Shown here: in pieces, positions 10,829 through 19,111 of the stretch
Numbering within the stretch: the stretch's first letter is position 1
How the letters are laid out: each line of letters begins with the position of its first letter
DNA from: Rhodospirillales bacterium
Lineage (GTDB): Bacteria; Pseudomonadota; Alphaproteobacteria; Reyranellales; Reyranellaceae
Direction of reading: 5' to 3'
Length of the DNA: 64,000 nt
NCBI GenBank assembly: GCA_947466085.1
Contig: CANIEC010000004.1
Location: forward strand, 1 to 64,000
Translations under genes and position numbers: made by a program
The notes under the pieces: generated by a model
Seen by the model: only the letters and a program-made list of their open reading frames with translations
What the model was told of the DNA's origin: nothing
The model's database searches: none

Positions 10829-11764
10829 ATGACCGGCGCTATTGCCTATATCAGCCGCGATACCGACGGCATCCTCTGGAACAAGGTCCTCGAAGCGGGC
10901 CTTGGCCCGCTCGATTTTCGCACCCGGGACAATCTCGGCAACAAGGACGATGTCGAGATCGTCCTTGCCTGGAAGCCGGACCGGGGCCTGATCGCCTCCT
11001 TTCCCAACGTGAAGCTGATCGTGTCGCTGGGCATGGGCGTCGACCATCTGCTGGCCGACGACCAGCTCCCCGCCGGCGTGCCGATCACGCGCATCATGGA
11101 CGACGGTCTGGTCGGTCAGATGAGCGAGTACGCCATCTACTTTGCGCTGCGTCACCATCGCGACATCGACAAGTACGCGGCGAGCCAGCGGGCCAGGCAG
11201 TGGAAGCCCGAGGACTTCGTCGACACGATCCATCGCCGCATCGGCATCACCGGCCTCGGCACCATCGGCCAGGACACGGCCAAAAAGTTCGCGGCGCTCG
11301 GCTTCCCCACGGCCGGCTGGAGCCGCACGCAGAAGACCCTGCCCGGCGTCGAGACGTTCCACGGCCCGGACGGGCTGGCGGCCTTCCTCGCCCGCACCGA
11401 CATCCTGGTCAACGTGCTGCCGCTCACGCGCGACACAAAGGGCCTGCTCGACGCCAGGCTGTTCGCGGCCCTGCCCAAGGGCGCCTACCTGATCAACATG
11501 GGTCGCGGCGGGCATGTCGTCGACGAGGACCTGCTCGCGGCAATCGACTCCGGGCACCTCTCCGGGGCGGCGCTCGACGTGTTCAACACCGAGCCGCTGC
11601 CCGAGAGCCATCCCTACTGGACGCATCCCGAGGTCAAGGTGACACCGCACATCGCCGGCGCCACCAACCCGCGCACCGCCTCGCCCGGCGTGATCGAGAA
11701 CATTAAGCGGATGCGCGCCGGGCAACCGTTGATCAACACGGTCGACCCGGTCACGGGCTACTAA
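10829..11764 (+). CDS. ghrA: Glyoxylate/hydroxypyruvate reductase A-like D-2-hydroxyacid dehydrogenase
   Basis: A 311-residue cytoplasmic NAD(P)H-dependent reductase of 2-oxo acids such as glyoxylate and hydroxypyruvate. It shows the Rossmann motif GITGLGTIGQDTAKKF, the conserved INMGRGGHVVDEDLL block with the substrate-binding arginine region, and the catalytic histidine in VTPHIAGAT. Length matches GhrA (about 312). The ATG at 10829 is chosen because the upstream in-frame part overlaps yejF and is not conserved. Co-directional with the peptide importer, possibly in the same transcript, but no functional link is evident. Confidence 0.92.
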   Translation: MTGAIAYISRDTDGILWNKVLEAGLGPLDFRTRDNLGNKDDVEIVLAWKPDRGLIASFPNVKLIVSLGMGVDHLLADDQLPAGVPITRIMDDGLVGQMSEYAIYFALRHHRDIDKYAASQRARQWKPEDFVDTIHRRIGITGLGTIGQDTAKKFAALGFPTAGWSRTQKTLPGVETFHGPDGLAAFLARTDILVNVLPLTRDTKGLLDARLFAALPKGAYLINMGRGGHVVDEDLLAAIDSGHLSGAALDVFNTEPLPESHPYWTHPEVKVTPHIAGATNPRTASPGVIENIKRMRAGQPLINTVDPVTGY

Positions 11765-11811
11765 GTCAAAAAAGCCGTCGTCTCGACCAGAGCCGCGCGG
11801 CGCTCGGCGGC

Positions 11812-11913
11812 GTGGAGAGACCTTCTCTCAACGATCTGCCGGCTTTTGGCGGAGAGGAGATCTCTCCACTCCGCACCTTCGGTGCTTCGGTTCGGGCGGG
11901 GTAACCCCCGCCC
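11812..11913. repeat. Palindromic intergenic segment between convergent genes
   Basis: GTGGAGAGA (11812-11820) is matched by TCTCTCCAC (11871-11879), and a compact hairpin GGGCGGGG-TAAC-CCCCGCCC lies at 11894-11913. The region separates the converging ghrA-like and aminopeptidase genes, so these structures may serve as bidirectional 3' ends, although no T-run follows. I see no second copy in the window. Confidence 0.5.
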
Positions 11914-11934
11914 TGAGATGACGGGCTCTGCTTC

Positions 11935-13335
11935 CTACTTCCCGAACCGGTCGGCGATCGTGCGATAGATCGCGCGGGCGACCTGCGCTTCGCCACCCTC
12001 GGGCCGGCCCGGCCGGCTGCTGTTGTTCCAGGCCATCATGTCGAAATGAGCCCACGGCACGTCGTCGGGCACGAACTCCTTGAGGTAGAGCGCGGCGGTG
12101 ATCGAGCCGCCGAAGGCGCCGGCCGAGACGTTGTTGATGTCGGCCACCTTGCTGGACAGCATCTGGCGATAGGGTGCGAACAGCGGCATCCGCCACATCG
12201 GATCGGTCACCGCGTCGCCTGCGGCGATCAAGGAGTTCGCGAGCTTGTCGTCGTTGCAGAACAGTGCCGGCAGATCGGGTCCCAGCGCCACGCGGGCGGC
12301 ACCGGTGAGGGTCGCGCAATCGACCATCATCGCGGGCTTCTCCGACGCGCCCTCGTGCAGCGCATCGCACAGGATCAGGCGGCCTTCGGCATCGGTGTTG
12401 CCGATCTCGACAGTGATGCCCTTGCGCGTCGTGATCACGTCCATCGGCCGGAAGGCATTGCCCGACACGGAATTCTCCACCGCCGGCACCAGCACGCGCA
12501 GCCGCACCGGCAGGCCCGTCGCCATGATCATCGACGCGACCGCGAGCACCGTCGCCGCGCCGCCCATGTCCTTCTTCATCATCAGCATGCCGGTCGCCGG
12601 CTTGAGGTCGAGACCGCCGGTATCGAAGCACACGCCCTTGCCGACCAGCGTCACCTTGGGGTGGCTTGCCTTGCCCCAGGTGAGGTCGATCAGGCGCGGC
12701 GCGCGCGTCGAGGCGCGGCCGACCGCATGGATCGTCGGATAGTTCTGCTTCAGCAGGTCGTCGCCCACGATCACCTTGACCCTGGCCTTGTGCGCCTTGG
12801 CAAGGCCTTGCGCTGCCGCCGCCAGTTCGGCCGGGCCCATGTCGGACGACGGCGTGGTGATCAGGTCGCGCGCCATCGAGATCGCCTCGATAGTGGCCGT
12901 CGCGCGCTTCCGGTCGGCGTCGGCAGGCCACACGAAGCGTGGCCCCGCCTTGCTCTTGGTCGCGCGGTAGTGCTCGAATTTCCAGGCGCCGAGCCCGATC
13001 GCCACCGTCACATCCGTCATGGAAACCGGTGCGGTCTCGCCCTCCAGACGCCACGTCGCGACCGGCAGTTTCGACGCGAGCGCGCCGAAGTCCCACAGGG
13101 TCGGCGCGTTTGGAATCACAAGCACTGCACCTGACGCCTTGCCGTCATCGCCCGGCAACACGACGACGTCTCCCGGCGATCCCGGGATGCCGAGCGATTC
13201 GATCCAGGCACGCCGCGTGGCGGACTGCGCCTTCAGCCAGGCGCCCCATTGCGATTGACCCACAAACTGCAGGGGCAAGGAGGAAGAAGAACGGTCGACG
13301 AACGGCAGCGACATGGCCATGCTCACAATATTCAT
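11935..13335 (-). CDS. Leucyl aminopeptidase family protein (peptidase family M17)
   Basis: A 466-residue cytoplasmic metallo-aminopeptidase that removes N-terminal residues from peptides. The C-terminal catalytic domain is intact: VGKGVCFDTGGLDLKP (metal-binding lysine and aspartate), MMKKDMGGAA, and the M17 signature NTDAEGRLILCDAL. The N-terminal domain is diverged, as usual. Two further in-frame ATGs lie within the first eight codons, so the start is uncertain by a few residues; no strong ribosome site separates them. A single-gene unit divergent from the GST gene. Confidence 0.93.
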   Translation of the reverse strand: MNIVSMAMSLPFVDRSSSSLPLQFVGQSQWGAWLKAQSATRRAWIESLGIPGSPGDVVVLPGDDGKASGAVLVIPNAPTLWDFGALASKLPVATWRLEGETAPVSMTDVTVAIGLGAWKFEHYRATKSKAGPRFVWPADADRKRATATIEAISMARDLITTPSSDMGPAELAAAAQGLAKAHKARVKVIVGDDLLKQNYPTIHAVGRASTRAPRLIDLTWGKASHPKVTLVGKGVCFDTGGLDLKPATGMLMMKKDMGGAATVLAVASMIMATGLPVRLRVLVPAVENSVSGNAFRPMDVITTRKGITVEIGNTDAEGRLILCDALHEGASEKPAMMVDCATLTGAARVALGPDLPALFCNDDKLANSLIAAGDAVTDPMWRMPLFAPYRQMLSSKVADINNVSAGAFGGSITAALYLKEFVPDDVPWAHFDMMAWNNSSRPGRPEGGEAQVARAIYRTIADRFGK

Positions 13336-13388
13336 GAAGAACGGTTAACATTGCCGGCCAAACTCGATGGCTGGCAAGGAGGGCGTGG

Positions 13389-14057
13389 ATGGCCGAGTTC
13401 ACCGTCGTGATCGGCAACAAGAACTACTCGTCGTGGTCGATGCGCGGCTGGCTGATGGCCAGGATCGCCGGCATCGAGTTCGACGAGATCGTCGTGCCGC
13501 TCGACAGGCCCGAGACGCAGGCGACGATCCGCAAGAGCTCCCCGTCGGGCCGCGTTCCGGTGCTACTGCACCGCGGGCTGGCGGTATGGGATTCGCTCGC
13601 CATCGCCGAATACCTGAACGACCTCAAGCCCGAGGCCGGCCTGTGGCCGCCTTCGGCCGCCGCGCGGGCCCATGCCCGTTCGATCTCGGCCGAAATGCAC
13701 TCGAGCTTTGTCGACCTGCGCGACAACATGCCGATGAACATCCGCGCCTCCTATTCCGGCAAGGGCATGACGCCGGGCGTGCGCGCCGACATCGAGCGCA
13801 TCACCTTCCTGTGGCGCGACTGCCGCAGGCGCTTCTCCGGCGCCTTCCAGAAGGACGAGGGATTCCTGTTCGGTGCCTTCGGCGCGGCCGATGCGATGTT
13901 TGCGCCCGTGGCAACCCGCTTCAAGACCTACGGCGTCACGCTCGACAACGACGCCGACGCCTATTGCAAGGCCGTGCTGGCCCATCCCGCGATGAAGGAA
14001 TGGATCGACGCCGCCGAGCACGAGCCCTGGCTGATCGACAAGTACGAGTTCAAGTAG
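13389..14057 (+). CDS. Glutathione S-transferase family protein
   Basis: A 222-residue soluble protein with thioredoxin-like N-terminal domain (VVIGNKNYSSWSMRGWLMA, then SGRVPVLLHRGLAVWDSLAIAEYL split around residue 55-78, giving the cis-proline VPVL and the glutathione-contacting D-S pair) and an all-helical C-terminal domain. The SSWSxR active-site region resembles the zeta/beta-like bacterial GSTs. The ATG at 13389 follows AAGGAGGGCG. GC-rich stem-loops without clear T-runs follow at 14065-14086 and 14145-14160. Confidence 0.9.
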   Translation: MAEFTVVIGNKNYSSWSMRGWLMARIAGIEFDEIVVPLDRPETQATIRKSSPSGRVPVLLHRGLAVWDSLAIAEYLNDLKPEAGLWPPSAAARAHARSISAEMHSSFVDLRDNMPMNIRASYSGKGMTPGVRADIERITFLWRDCRRRFSGAFQKDEGFLFGAFGAADAMFAPVATRFKTYGVTLDNDADAYCKAVLAHPAMKEWIDAAEHEPWLIDKYEFK

Positions 14058-14171
14058 CGGGCAGGCGGGGCCAGCAAGAGCCCCGCGGCCGGGTCGTCGC
14101 GCTGGTCACGAATGCCCTCGGTCTCAGCGCCGACCTCATCCAAAGCGGGGGCAACCCCGCGGGGGCGCTCG

Positions 14172-14351
14172 TCAGGAATTGGGCTTGGGCAGCGTCATCG
14201 GGCTGATCCGAAGGATCTTGTAGCCCACCTGTTCCAGTTTGACCGCCTCCGCCTGGGCTTCCACCAGGCTCGAATAGCCGATGCCGATTTCAGACTGGGT
14301 GCGCGGGTCCACCGTCCACACCATGTGCTTGCCGAATGCTGCGTTGCTCAT
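14172..14351 (-). CDS. Small hypothetical protein, 59 aa
   Basis: An open frame of 60 codons on the minus strand from ATG 14351 to TGA 14172. The product begins MSNAAFGKHMVWTVDP and ends RISPMTLPKPNS; it is soluble, with no signal or membrane segment. AAGGAG lies just before the ATG, with rather short spacing. Codon use is like the neighbours, and it lies directly upstream of nothing else on this strand. I do not recognise the family. The central part (SSLVEAQAEAVKLEQVGYKI) looks like one helix followed by a strand. Confidence 0.65.
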   Translation of the reverse strand: MSNAAFGKHMVWTVDPRTQSEIGIGYSSLVEAQAEAVKLEQVGYKILRISPMTLPKPNS

Positions 14352-14402
14352 TGCTCCTTGTACAGGTCTTCCGGCACGGAGTCCGAACCTTCTCGCTTTC
14401 GT

Positions 14403-15218
14403 TCAATGCGCCAGCAGAAGCGGCACGGGGCATGAAGCGATCACCTTGGACGTGGCGCCGCCGAGCCCCAGGAAATTGGACAGCCCTCCGTGACCGTAGG
14501 ACCCCATGACGAGCAGGCCGGCACCCTTGTCCCGGGTGTAATCCAGCAAGGCCCGGCCGCGGGCGCGGCCCGACACGTCCCCTGGATCCATCGTCCCCAC
14601 CGTGGCTGCGATGCCGTGACGGCCGAGCATGCGCACGAGAAACGGCGTGCCGACGGTGTCGGGCGCCACGCCGGCCACGAGGATCATCACCTTCTCGGCC
14701 CTTGCGAGAAACGGCAGGGCGTAGCGAACGGCACGGGCTGCCGGCGCGCTGCCGTTCCAAGCGACGACGACGGATGACATCGGCCTGGGACCGGGATGCG
14801 GCGGCGCGATCAGCACAGGCCGTGCGCACTCATGGAGCGCGGCCTGGAAGATCGCGGGCGCGATATTCTCGGGATCGGTGCCCGGCCTGCCGAGCAGCAG
14901 CAGGCTCGATTCGCGCCCCATGGCGACGAGGCGCGCGCGCGTCAGTCCCGGGCCGGTGAACGTGGCACCCGGCAGCGAGGCGATCAGCTCGCGATAGGCT
15001 CGCTCGGACTCGCGGGCGCGGGCTTCGACGCGCGTGTCGGATTCGGACTTGAGAAAGGGCATCGACTGAAGCGCGATATCGGCATCGCCCTGGCGAACCT
15101 CCGAGAAGTGGACCGCGTCGACGGTCGCATCGAAAAGAGCGGCGATCCGGGCAGCGAGGCGAAACGACATGGCCGCGTCCGGACCGCCCTCGGATATCGC
15201 CAGAATGGTCTTGTACAT
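14403..15218 (-). CDS. Universal stress protein with two Usp domains
   Basis: A 271-residue cytoplasmic protein with two tandem UspA folds. The first (1-140) starts MYKTILAISEGG and is degenerate in its nucleotide-binding loop. The second (about 146-271) starts SSVVVAWNGS and has the complete ATP-binding signature near its end: GSYGHGGLSNFLGLGG followed by T-S. Tandem Usp proteins of this length are common in alphaproteobacteria and help survival under stress; no specific stimulus can be read from the context. The small 59-aa gene lies downstream on the same strand. Confidence 0.93.
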   Translation of the reverse strand: MYKTILAISEGGPDAAMSFRLAARIAALFDATVDAVHFSEVRQGDADIALQSMPFLKSESDTRVEARARESERAYRELIASLPGATFTGPGLTRARLVAMGRESSLLLLGRPGTDPENIAPAIFQAALHECARPVLIAPPHPGPRPMSSVVVAWNGSAPAARAVRYALPFLARAEKVMILVAGVAPDTVGTPFLVRMLGRHGIAATVGTMDPGDVSGRARGRALLDYTRDKGAGLLVMGSYGHGGLSNFLGLGGATSKVIASCPVPLLLAH

Positions 15219-15297
15219 GCTCCGTCTCCCCCCGCCGTCGTTGACGAGGGCATTAGCACGAACCGGCCGTCACCGAGCACACCGAAGCTCGCCGCGC

Positions 15298-15567
15298 TCA
15301 ACCGCGCCGGAACGCGGCGAGGTCGCGCTCCTCGACGAAGCGGTTCATCGCGTCGGTACGCAGCAGGACTTCGCATCCCAGGATGCCGGCGGCGAGCGTG
15401 AACAGGAGAAGCGAGGCATTCCGCAGTCACGGCGCCGCCGCCAGCATCAGCAGGAACCAGACTGTGACGAGCACCATCGCGCCCAGCACCGACGAGGCCC
15501 AGGTGACCGCCGCCCAGAAGCCAAGCACCGGAACGGCGAGCAGAAGAAGCAATGCCGCGACGGCCAT
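15298..15567 (-). pseudogene. Small hydrophobic reading frame interrupted by in-frame TGA
   Basis: Downstream of the TctC gene on the same strand, ATG 15567 opens 46 codons of strongly hydrophobic protein (MAVAALLLLLAVPVLGFW, then VLVTVWFLLMLAAAP), stopped by TGA at 15427-15429. The same frame continues with another 42 hydrophobic and amphipathic codons (LRNASLLLFTLAAGILGCEV, ending RDLAAFRRG) to TGA 15298. Composition suggests one two- or three-helix membrane protein of about 90 residues broken by a nonsense codon (possibly TGG to TGA), or two tiny adjacent genes. No SECIS-like hairpin follows this TGA. Family not recognised; the position after a TctC gene recalls a reduced TctB-like partner but this is only a guess. 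Confidence 0.35.
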
Positions 15568-15617
15568 CCTCCACAACGGAGGACGGCGCGACGGTTCGAT
15601 ATCCGGGGAGGCCGGCC

Positions 15618-16604
15618 TCAGCCGTCCACCTTGGCGCCGCTCGCCTTCACGATGGGCGCCCACACCGCGATCTCGCTCACGATACGATCCTGCAGTCCCT
15701 TCGGCGGCATCGGCCAGGGATCGCTGCCGAGGGCCGCGAACTTCGCCTTCACGTCGGGATCCTCGAGCGCCCTGGTACCGACGGCGGCCAGCTTGTCGAC
15801 GATCGGCTGCGGCACGCCGGCCGGTCCGCCGAAGCCCATCCAGACCTCGACCACATAGTTGGGCACGAACTCGATGATCGCCGGCACGTCGGGCGCCGCC
15901 TTGTTGCGCGTCCGGCTGGTGACGCCGAGCGCCCGCAGCTTGCCCGCCTGCACATGCGGCCAGCAGCTCGGCATGTTGTCGAACATGATGTGCACGTTGC
16001 CGGCGAGGAGATCCTGGATCGCCCCGGCGCTGCCCTTGTAGGGAACGTGCAGCATGTCGGTGCCGGTGAGCTGCTTGAACATCTCGCCGGCCAGATGGAT
16101 CGTGGTTCCTGAGCCGGACGAGGCCATGTTGTACTTGCCGGGATTGGCCTTCAGCAGGGCGATCAGCTCCGGCACGGTCTTCGCAGGCACGCTGGGATGG
16201 ACCACCAGCATGTTGGGCCACACCGACATGCCGGCCATCGGCGAGAAATCCTTCACCGGATCGTAGGGCAGCTTGGCATAGAGCGCGGGCGCCATGCAGA
16301 ACATGGAAATGGTGATCAGGCCGATCGTGTAACCGTCAGGCGCCGCCTTGGCGAGCGCGTCGGTCCCGATGGTGCCGCCGCCCCCCGCCCGATTGTCGAT
16401 CAACACCTGCTGGCCCAGCATCTCAGAGACCTTGGCCATGACGATGCGCGAGATGTTGTCTGTCGCGCCGGCCGGCGTGTAGGGCACGATGAACTTGATC
16501 TGCTTGTTGGGGAAGGCGTCCTGGGCGCGGGCAAGGCCCGGCGCGGCGAGGGTGGCGGCGGCGCCGACCAACAGGGCGCGGCGGCTGGTCTTGAACTGGG
16601 GCAC
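15618..16604 (-). CDS. Bug/TctC-family tripartite tricarboxylate transporter substrate-binding protein
   Basis: A 328-residue periplasmic binding protein. The N-terminus has a twin-arginine-like signal (SRRALLVGAAATLAAPGLARA). The mature part carries family blocks IKFIVPYTPAGATDNISR, a VLIDNRAGGGGTIGTDALAKA-like block (about residues 68-88), and LHVPYKGSAGAIQDLL. Bug proteins bind carboxylates or small acids. The start is GTG with GGAGGAAT upstream. No TctA/TctB permease genes are adjacent apart from the doubtful small frame downstream, so it is an orphan binding protein, as is common where this family has expanded. Confidence 0.93.
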   Translation of the reverse strand: MPQFKTSRRALLVGAAATLAAPGLARAQDAFPNKQIKFIVPYTPAGATDNISRIVMAKVSEMLGQQVLIDNRAGGGGTIGTDALAKAAPDGYTIGLITISMFCMAPALYAKLPYDPVKDFSPMAGMSVWPNMLVVHPSVPAKTVPELIALLKANPGKYNMASSGSGTTIHLAGEMFKQLTGTDMLHVPYKGSAGAIQDLLAGNVHIMFDNMPSCWPHVQAGKLRALGVTSRTRNKAAPDVPAIIEFVPNYVVEVWMGFGGPAGVPQPIVDKLAAVGTRALEDPDVKAKFAALGSDPWPMPPKGLQDRIVSEIAVWAPIVKASGAKVDG

Positions 16605-16826
16605 GATTCCTCCGAACGATGATTCTTGAGTGTGCGGAAACGCTAACAGCCAGCTGGAGAGGCGTCACGCAATCCGGCGGCAGCGGCTCGCGCTGCGGCC
16701 CGCGAGGCCGCTCAGCGGTGCCGACGCCAGGAAATCGGCAGGATGAGAATTCCTGTGCCTTGCCGTCGAAATGCTCGCTGGCAGCATCATTGCGTGACCG
16801 CAAAGATCAAAGCGAGAGGAGATGCC

Positions 16827-17591
16827 ATGCTCGTTTACCGGACACCCGCCGAGATCATCGGCCACGACGGCCTGCGCATCGTGCTGGTGCGCGGCGTGCC
16901 GAGTCCGTGGAGCCAGGCGGCCAAGACGATCCTCGAGATCAAGGGCCTCGACTATGTCGCCGCCCCGCTCGATGTCGGCACCGCCAACGAGGAGATCGTG
17001 GCCTGGTCGGGCCAGAACAGCGGACCCGTCGTCGCCTGGCGCGACGGCCCGCCGCTCAACCGCTGGCTCGACATCCTGCTGCTGGCCGAGCGCCTCGCGC
17101 CGACACCCGCTCTTCTCCCCGCCGATCCGCTGCAGCGCGCGCTGGCCATCGGCCTGGGCCACGAGATCCTGGGCGAAGGCGGCATCGCCTGGAACCGCCG
17201 CCTGCAGATGTTCTCGATGGCCGTGAAGGCCGGCGCCGGCGCGCGCATGGCGCCGCTGATCGACAAATACGGCTTCGATGCCGGCGACGCCGAGGCGGCG
17301 GGCACCCGCATTGCCGCTATCTTGCTCGGCCTCGCGACACAGCTCCGCGCGCAGCAGGCACGCGGCGTGCACTACTTCGTGGGCGAAGAGTTGAGCTGCG
17401 TCGACATCTACTGGACATCGATCATGAGCATGATCCTGCCGCTGCCCGCTGCACAGTGTCCGATCCGGGAATCGTCACGCCCGGTCTTCACCGCAAGCGA
17501 CCCGCAGATCGTGGCGGCGCTCGACCCGATCCTGATCGAACACCGCGACCGCATCTTCAAGGCGCACTTCCACGACCCGATGGAGTTCTGA
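16827..17591 (+). CDS. Glutathione S-transferase-like protein
   Basis: A 254-residue protein with a thioredoxin-fold N-terminal domain (IVLVRGVPSPWSQAAKTILEI) and a helical C-terminal half, consistent with a GST-fold. The usual N-terminal catalytic Ser/Cys is replaced by the V-P-S-P-W-S region, so glutathione transfer is not certain. The ATG at 16827 is preferred over the ATG at 16743 because it follows AGAGGAGATGCC and starts the conserved part. Transcribed toward the amino-acid binding protein gene, with only three bases between the two stops. Confidence 0.8.
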   Translation: MLVYRTPAEIIGHDGLRIVLVRGVPSPWSQAAKTILEIKGLDYVAAPLDVGTANEEIVAWSGQNSGPVVAWRDGPPLNRWLDILLLAERLAPTPALLPADPLQRALAIGLGHEILGEGGIAWNRRLQMFSMAVKAGAGARMAPLIDKYGFDAGDAEAAGTRIAAILLGLATQLRAQQARGVHYFVGEELSCVDIYWTSIMSMILPLPAAQCPIRESSRPVFTASDPQIVAALDPILIEHRDRIFKAHFHDPMEF

Positions 17592-17594
17592 GCT

Positions 17595-18779
17595 TCACTG
17601 CATAGGCAGCGGATACATCACGCCACCCCTGGTCCAAAGCGCATTGACGCCACGGGAAAACTTCAACGCGGATTCGGCCCCGAAGTAGCGTTCGTAGCTT
17701 TCGCCGTAATTGCCGACCTGCGCGATGATTCGGTAGGCCCATTGCTCGTCGAGGCCGAGCGACTGGCCGTTGCCGGTGTCGAGGCCGAGCAGCCGGCGAG
17801 CGGCAAGCAATCGCGTGTTGCGGAAGCTTTCGACGTTCTGCGACGTGATGCCGAGCTCCTCGGCTTCAAGGCGCGCATTGTGCGTCCAGCGCACGATGTC
17901 GATCCACTCGTCGTCACCCGCCCGCACGTACGGGCCCTGCGGCTCCTTCGAGATGATCTCGGGCAGCATGAGATAGTCGTCGGCCTTGCCGGTGCCGACG
18001 ATAGCCGCGGCGAGACCAGTCGACTGCTGGGTGACCGCCTCGCACGCCCCGGTCACGAACGCCTCGAAGGTTGCTTCGGTCCTGTCGAACAAGACGAGCT
18101 TCACCGACAGGCCGAGGCCGGCGAACCAGTCGAGCGTATTCTCCTGATAGGTCGTGTCGCGCGTTAGGCAAATGCGCGCCTTGTCGAGTTGGACGAGGTT
18201 CTTGATGCCGGACCGCTTGGACACCACGAAGCCCTGGCCGTCGATGTAAGTCACGGCGGCGTAGCGCACACCGGTGTCCCCGGTGCTGCGACGCAGGGTG
18301 ATCGTGGTATTGCGCACCAGAAGGTCGATCTGCCCGCTCTTCAGCAGGTCGAACCGGTCGGTCGCGGTCGAGGCGACGAACTTTACCTTGCTGACGTCGC
18401 CCAGGGTCGCGGCCGCGATCGAGCGGCAGAAATCGACGTCGAAGCCCGACCACCGCCCCTGCGTGTCGACGGCGGAGAAGCCGGGCAACTCACCATTGAC
18501 GCCACACAGGACCTGGCCGCGCTTCTTGATGAGCGCGAGCGTCGGCTCAGGCGCCTGGGGAGCGGTCGCTGCGGCAGGTGAAACACCCGCACCCACCTGC
18601 CCCGGTGTCTGAATCGGCAACAGTGGTTGACCAGGTGGTGTGCCGGAAGCCTGAGCCGCGGGCGGTCTCGCTGAATCTTGCGGTGACGCGGGCGAGGGTT
18701 GCGCCGACACGGAAAGCGGTGCCGCAAGAGCCACCATCGCCGACGCAGCGAGAAGTACTGCCGAAAATCTTGTGTTCAT
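17595..18779 (-). CDS. General L-amino-acid ABC transporter substrate-binding protein (AapJ/BztA-like)
   Basis: A 394-residue periplasmic binding protein of family 3. After a signal peptide (1-24, ending SVSAQ) comes an unusual Pro/Ala/Gln-rich linker (about 25-80) and then the binding domain: LCGVNGELPGFSAVDTQGRW, FDVDFCRSIAAATLGD, QNTT-like VRNTTITLRRS and NYGESYERYFG near the end. These blocks are those of AapJ. The linker is longer than in standard AapJ. The ATG at 18779 begins the signal peptide. No permease or ATPase genes are adjacent. Confidence 0.9.
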   Translation of the reverse strand: MNTRFSAVLLAASAMVALAAPLSVSAQPSPASPQDSARPPAAQASGTPPGQPLLPIQTPGQVGAGVSPAAATAPQAPEPTLALIKKRGQVLCGVNGELPGFSAVDTQGRWSGFDVDFCRSIAAATLGDVSKVKFVASTATDRFDLLKSGQIDLLVRNTTITLRRSTGDTGVRYAAVTYIDGQGFVVSKRSGIKNLVQLDKARICLTRDTTYQENTLDWFAGLGLSVKLVLFDRTEATFEAFVTGACEAVTQQSTGLAAAIVGTGKADDYLMLPEIISKEPQGPYVRAGDDEWIDIVRWTHNARLEAEELGITSQNVESFRNTRLLAARRLLGLDTGNGQSLGLDEQWAYRIIAQVGNYGESYERYFGAESALKFSRGVNALWTRGGVMYPLPMQ

Positions 18780-19111
18780 CTCACCCCACACCGCTGGCCA
18801 TCGGGACTCGACAAGATGGCGCATCCTAACAATGCAGATGAGGCTGCCGAAAGAGGCGCGCCGGAAACCGTTCGCAGCGCGGCTCCGCTTCTAGGGCCGA
18901 TGCAGGTCGAGGGCGAAGACGGCACAGAAGAAGACGACCGAGCGGAGCGCGCCGTCGGGCGTCGACGAGCGCAGGTAGATCTTGAGGCTATCCTTGCCGT
19001 CGACAGTCTCCTCGGTCGCGGTCGTCGCGGTGTCTCTCCCCGACGCTGAAATCCAAGGACAGAGTCTTGCTGCACCACTACGACATCGGCCATTCGATCC
19101 AAGACGAGGTG
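18780..19111. other. Intergenic stretch without a recognisable gene
   Basis: Between the amino-acid binding protein start and the next stop there are about 330 bases. On the minus strand a frame ending at 18891 has a protein-like tail (DGKDSLKIYLRSSTPDGA, then VVFFCAVFALDLHRP), but its upstream part is Arg/Ser-rich noise and no start with a ribosome site is evident. It may be the remnant of a small gene. No repeat, RNA or terminator is recognisable. Confidence 0.4.

Noticed and set aside
15427-15429. A second selenocysteine candidate at the TGA of the small membrane frame
   Set aside because: No SECIS-like hairpin within the expected distance, no U-x-x-C context and no known selenoprotein homology.
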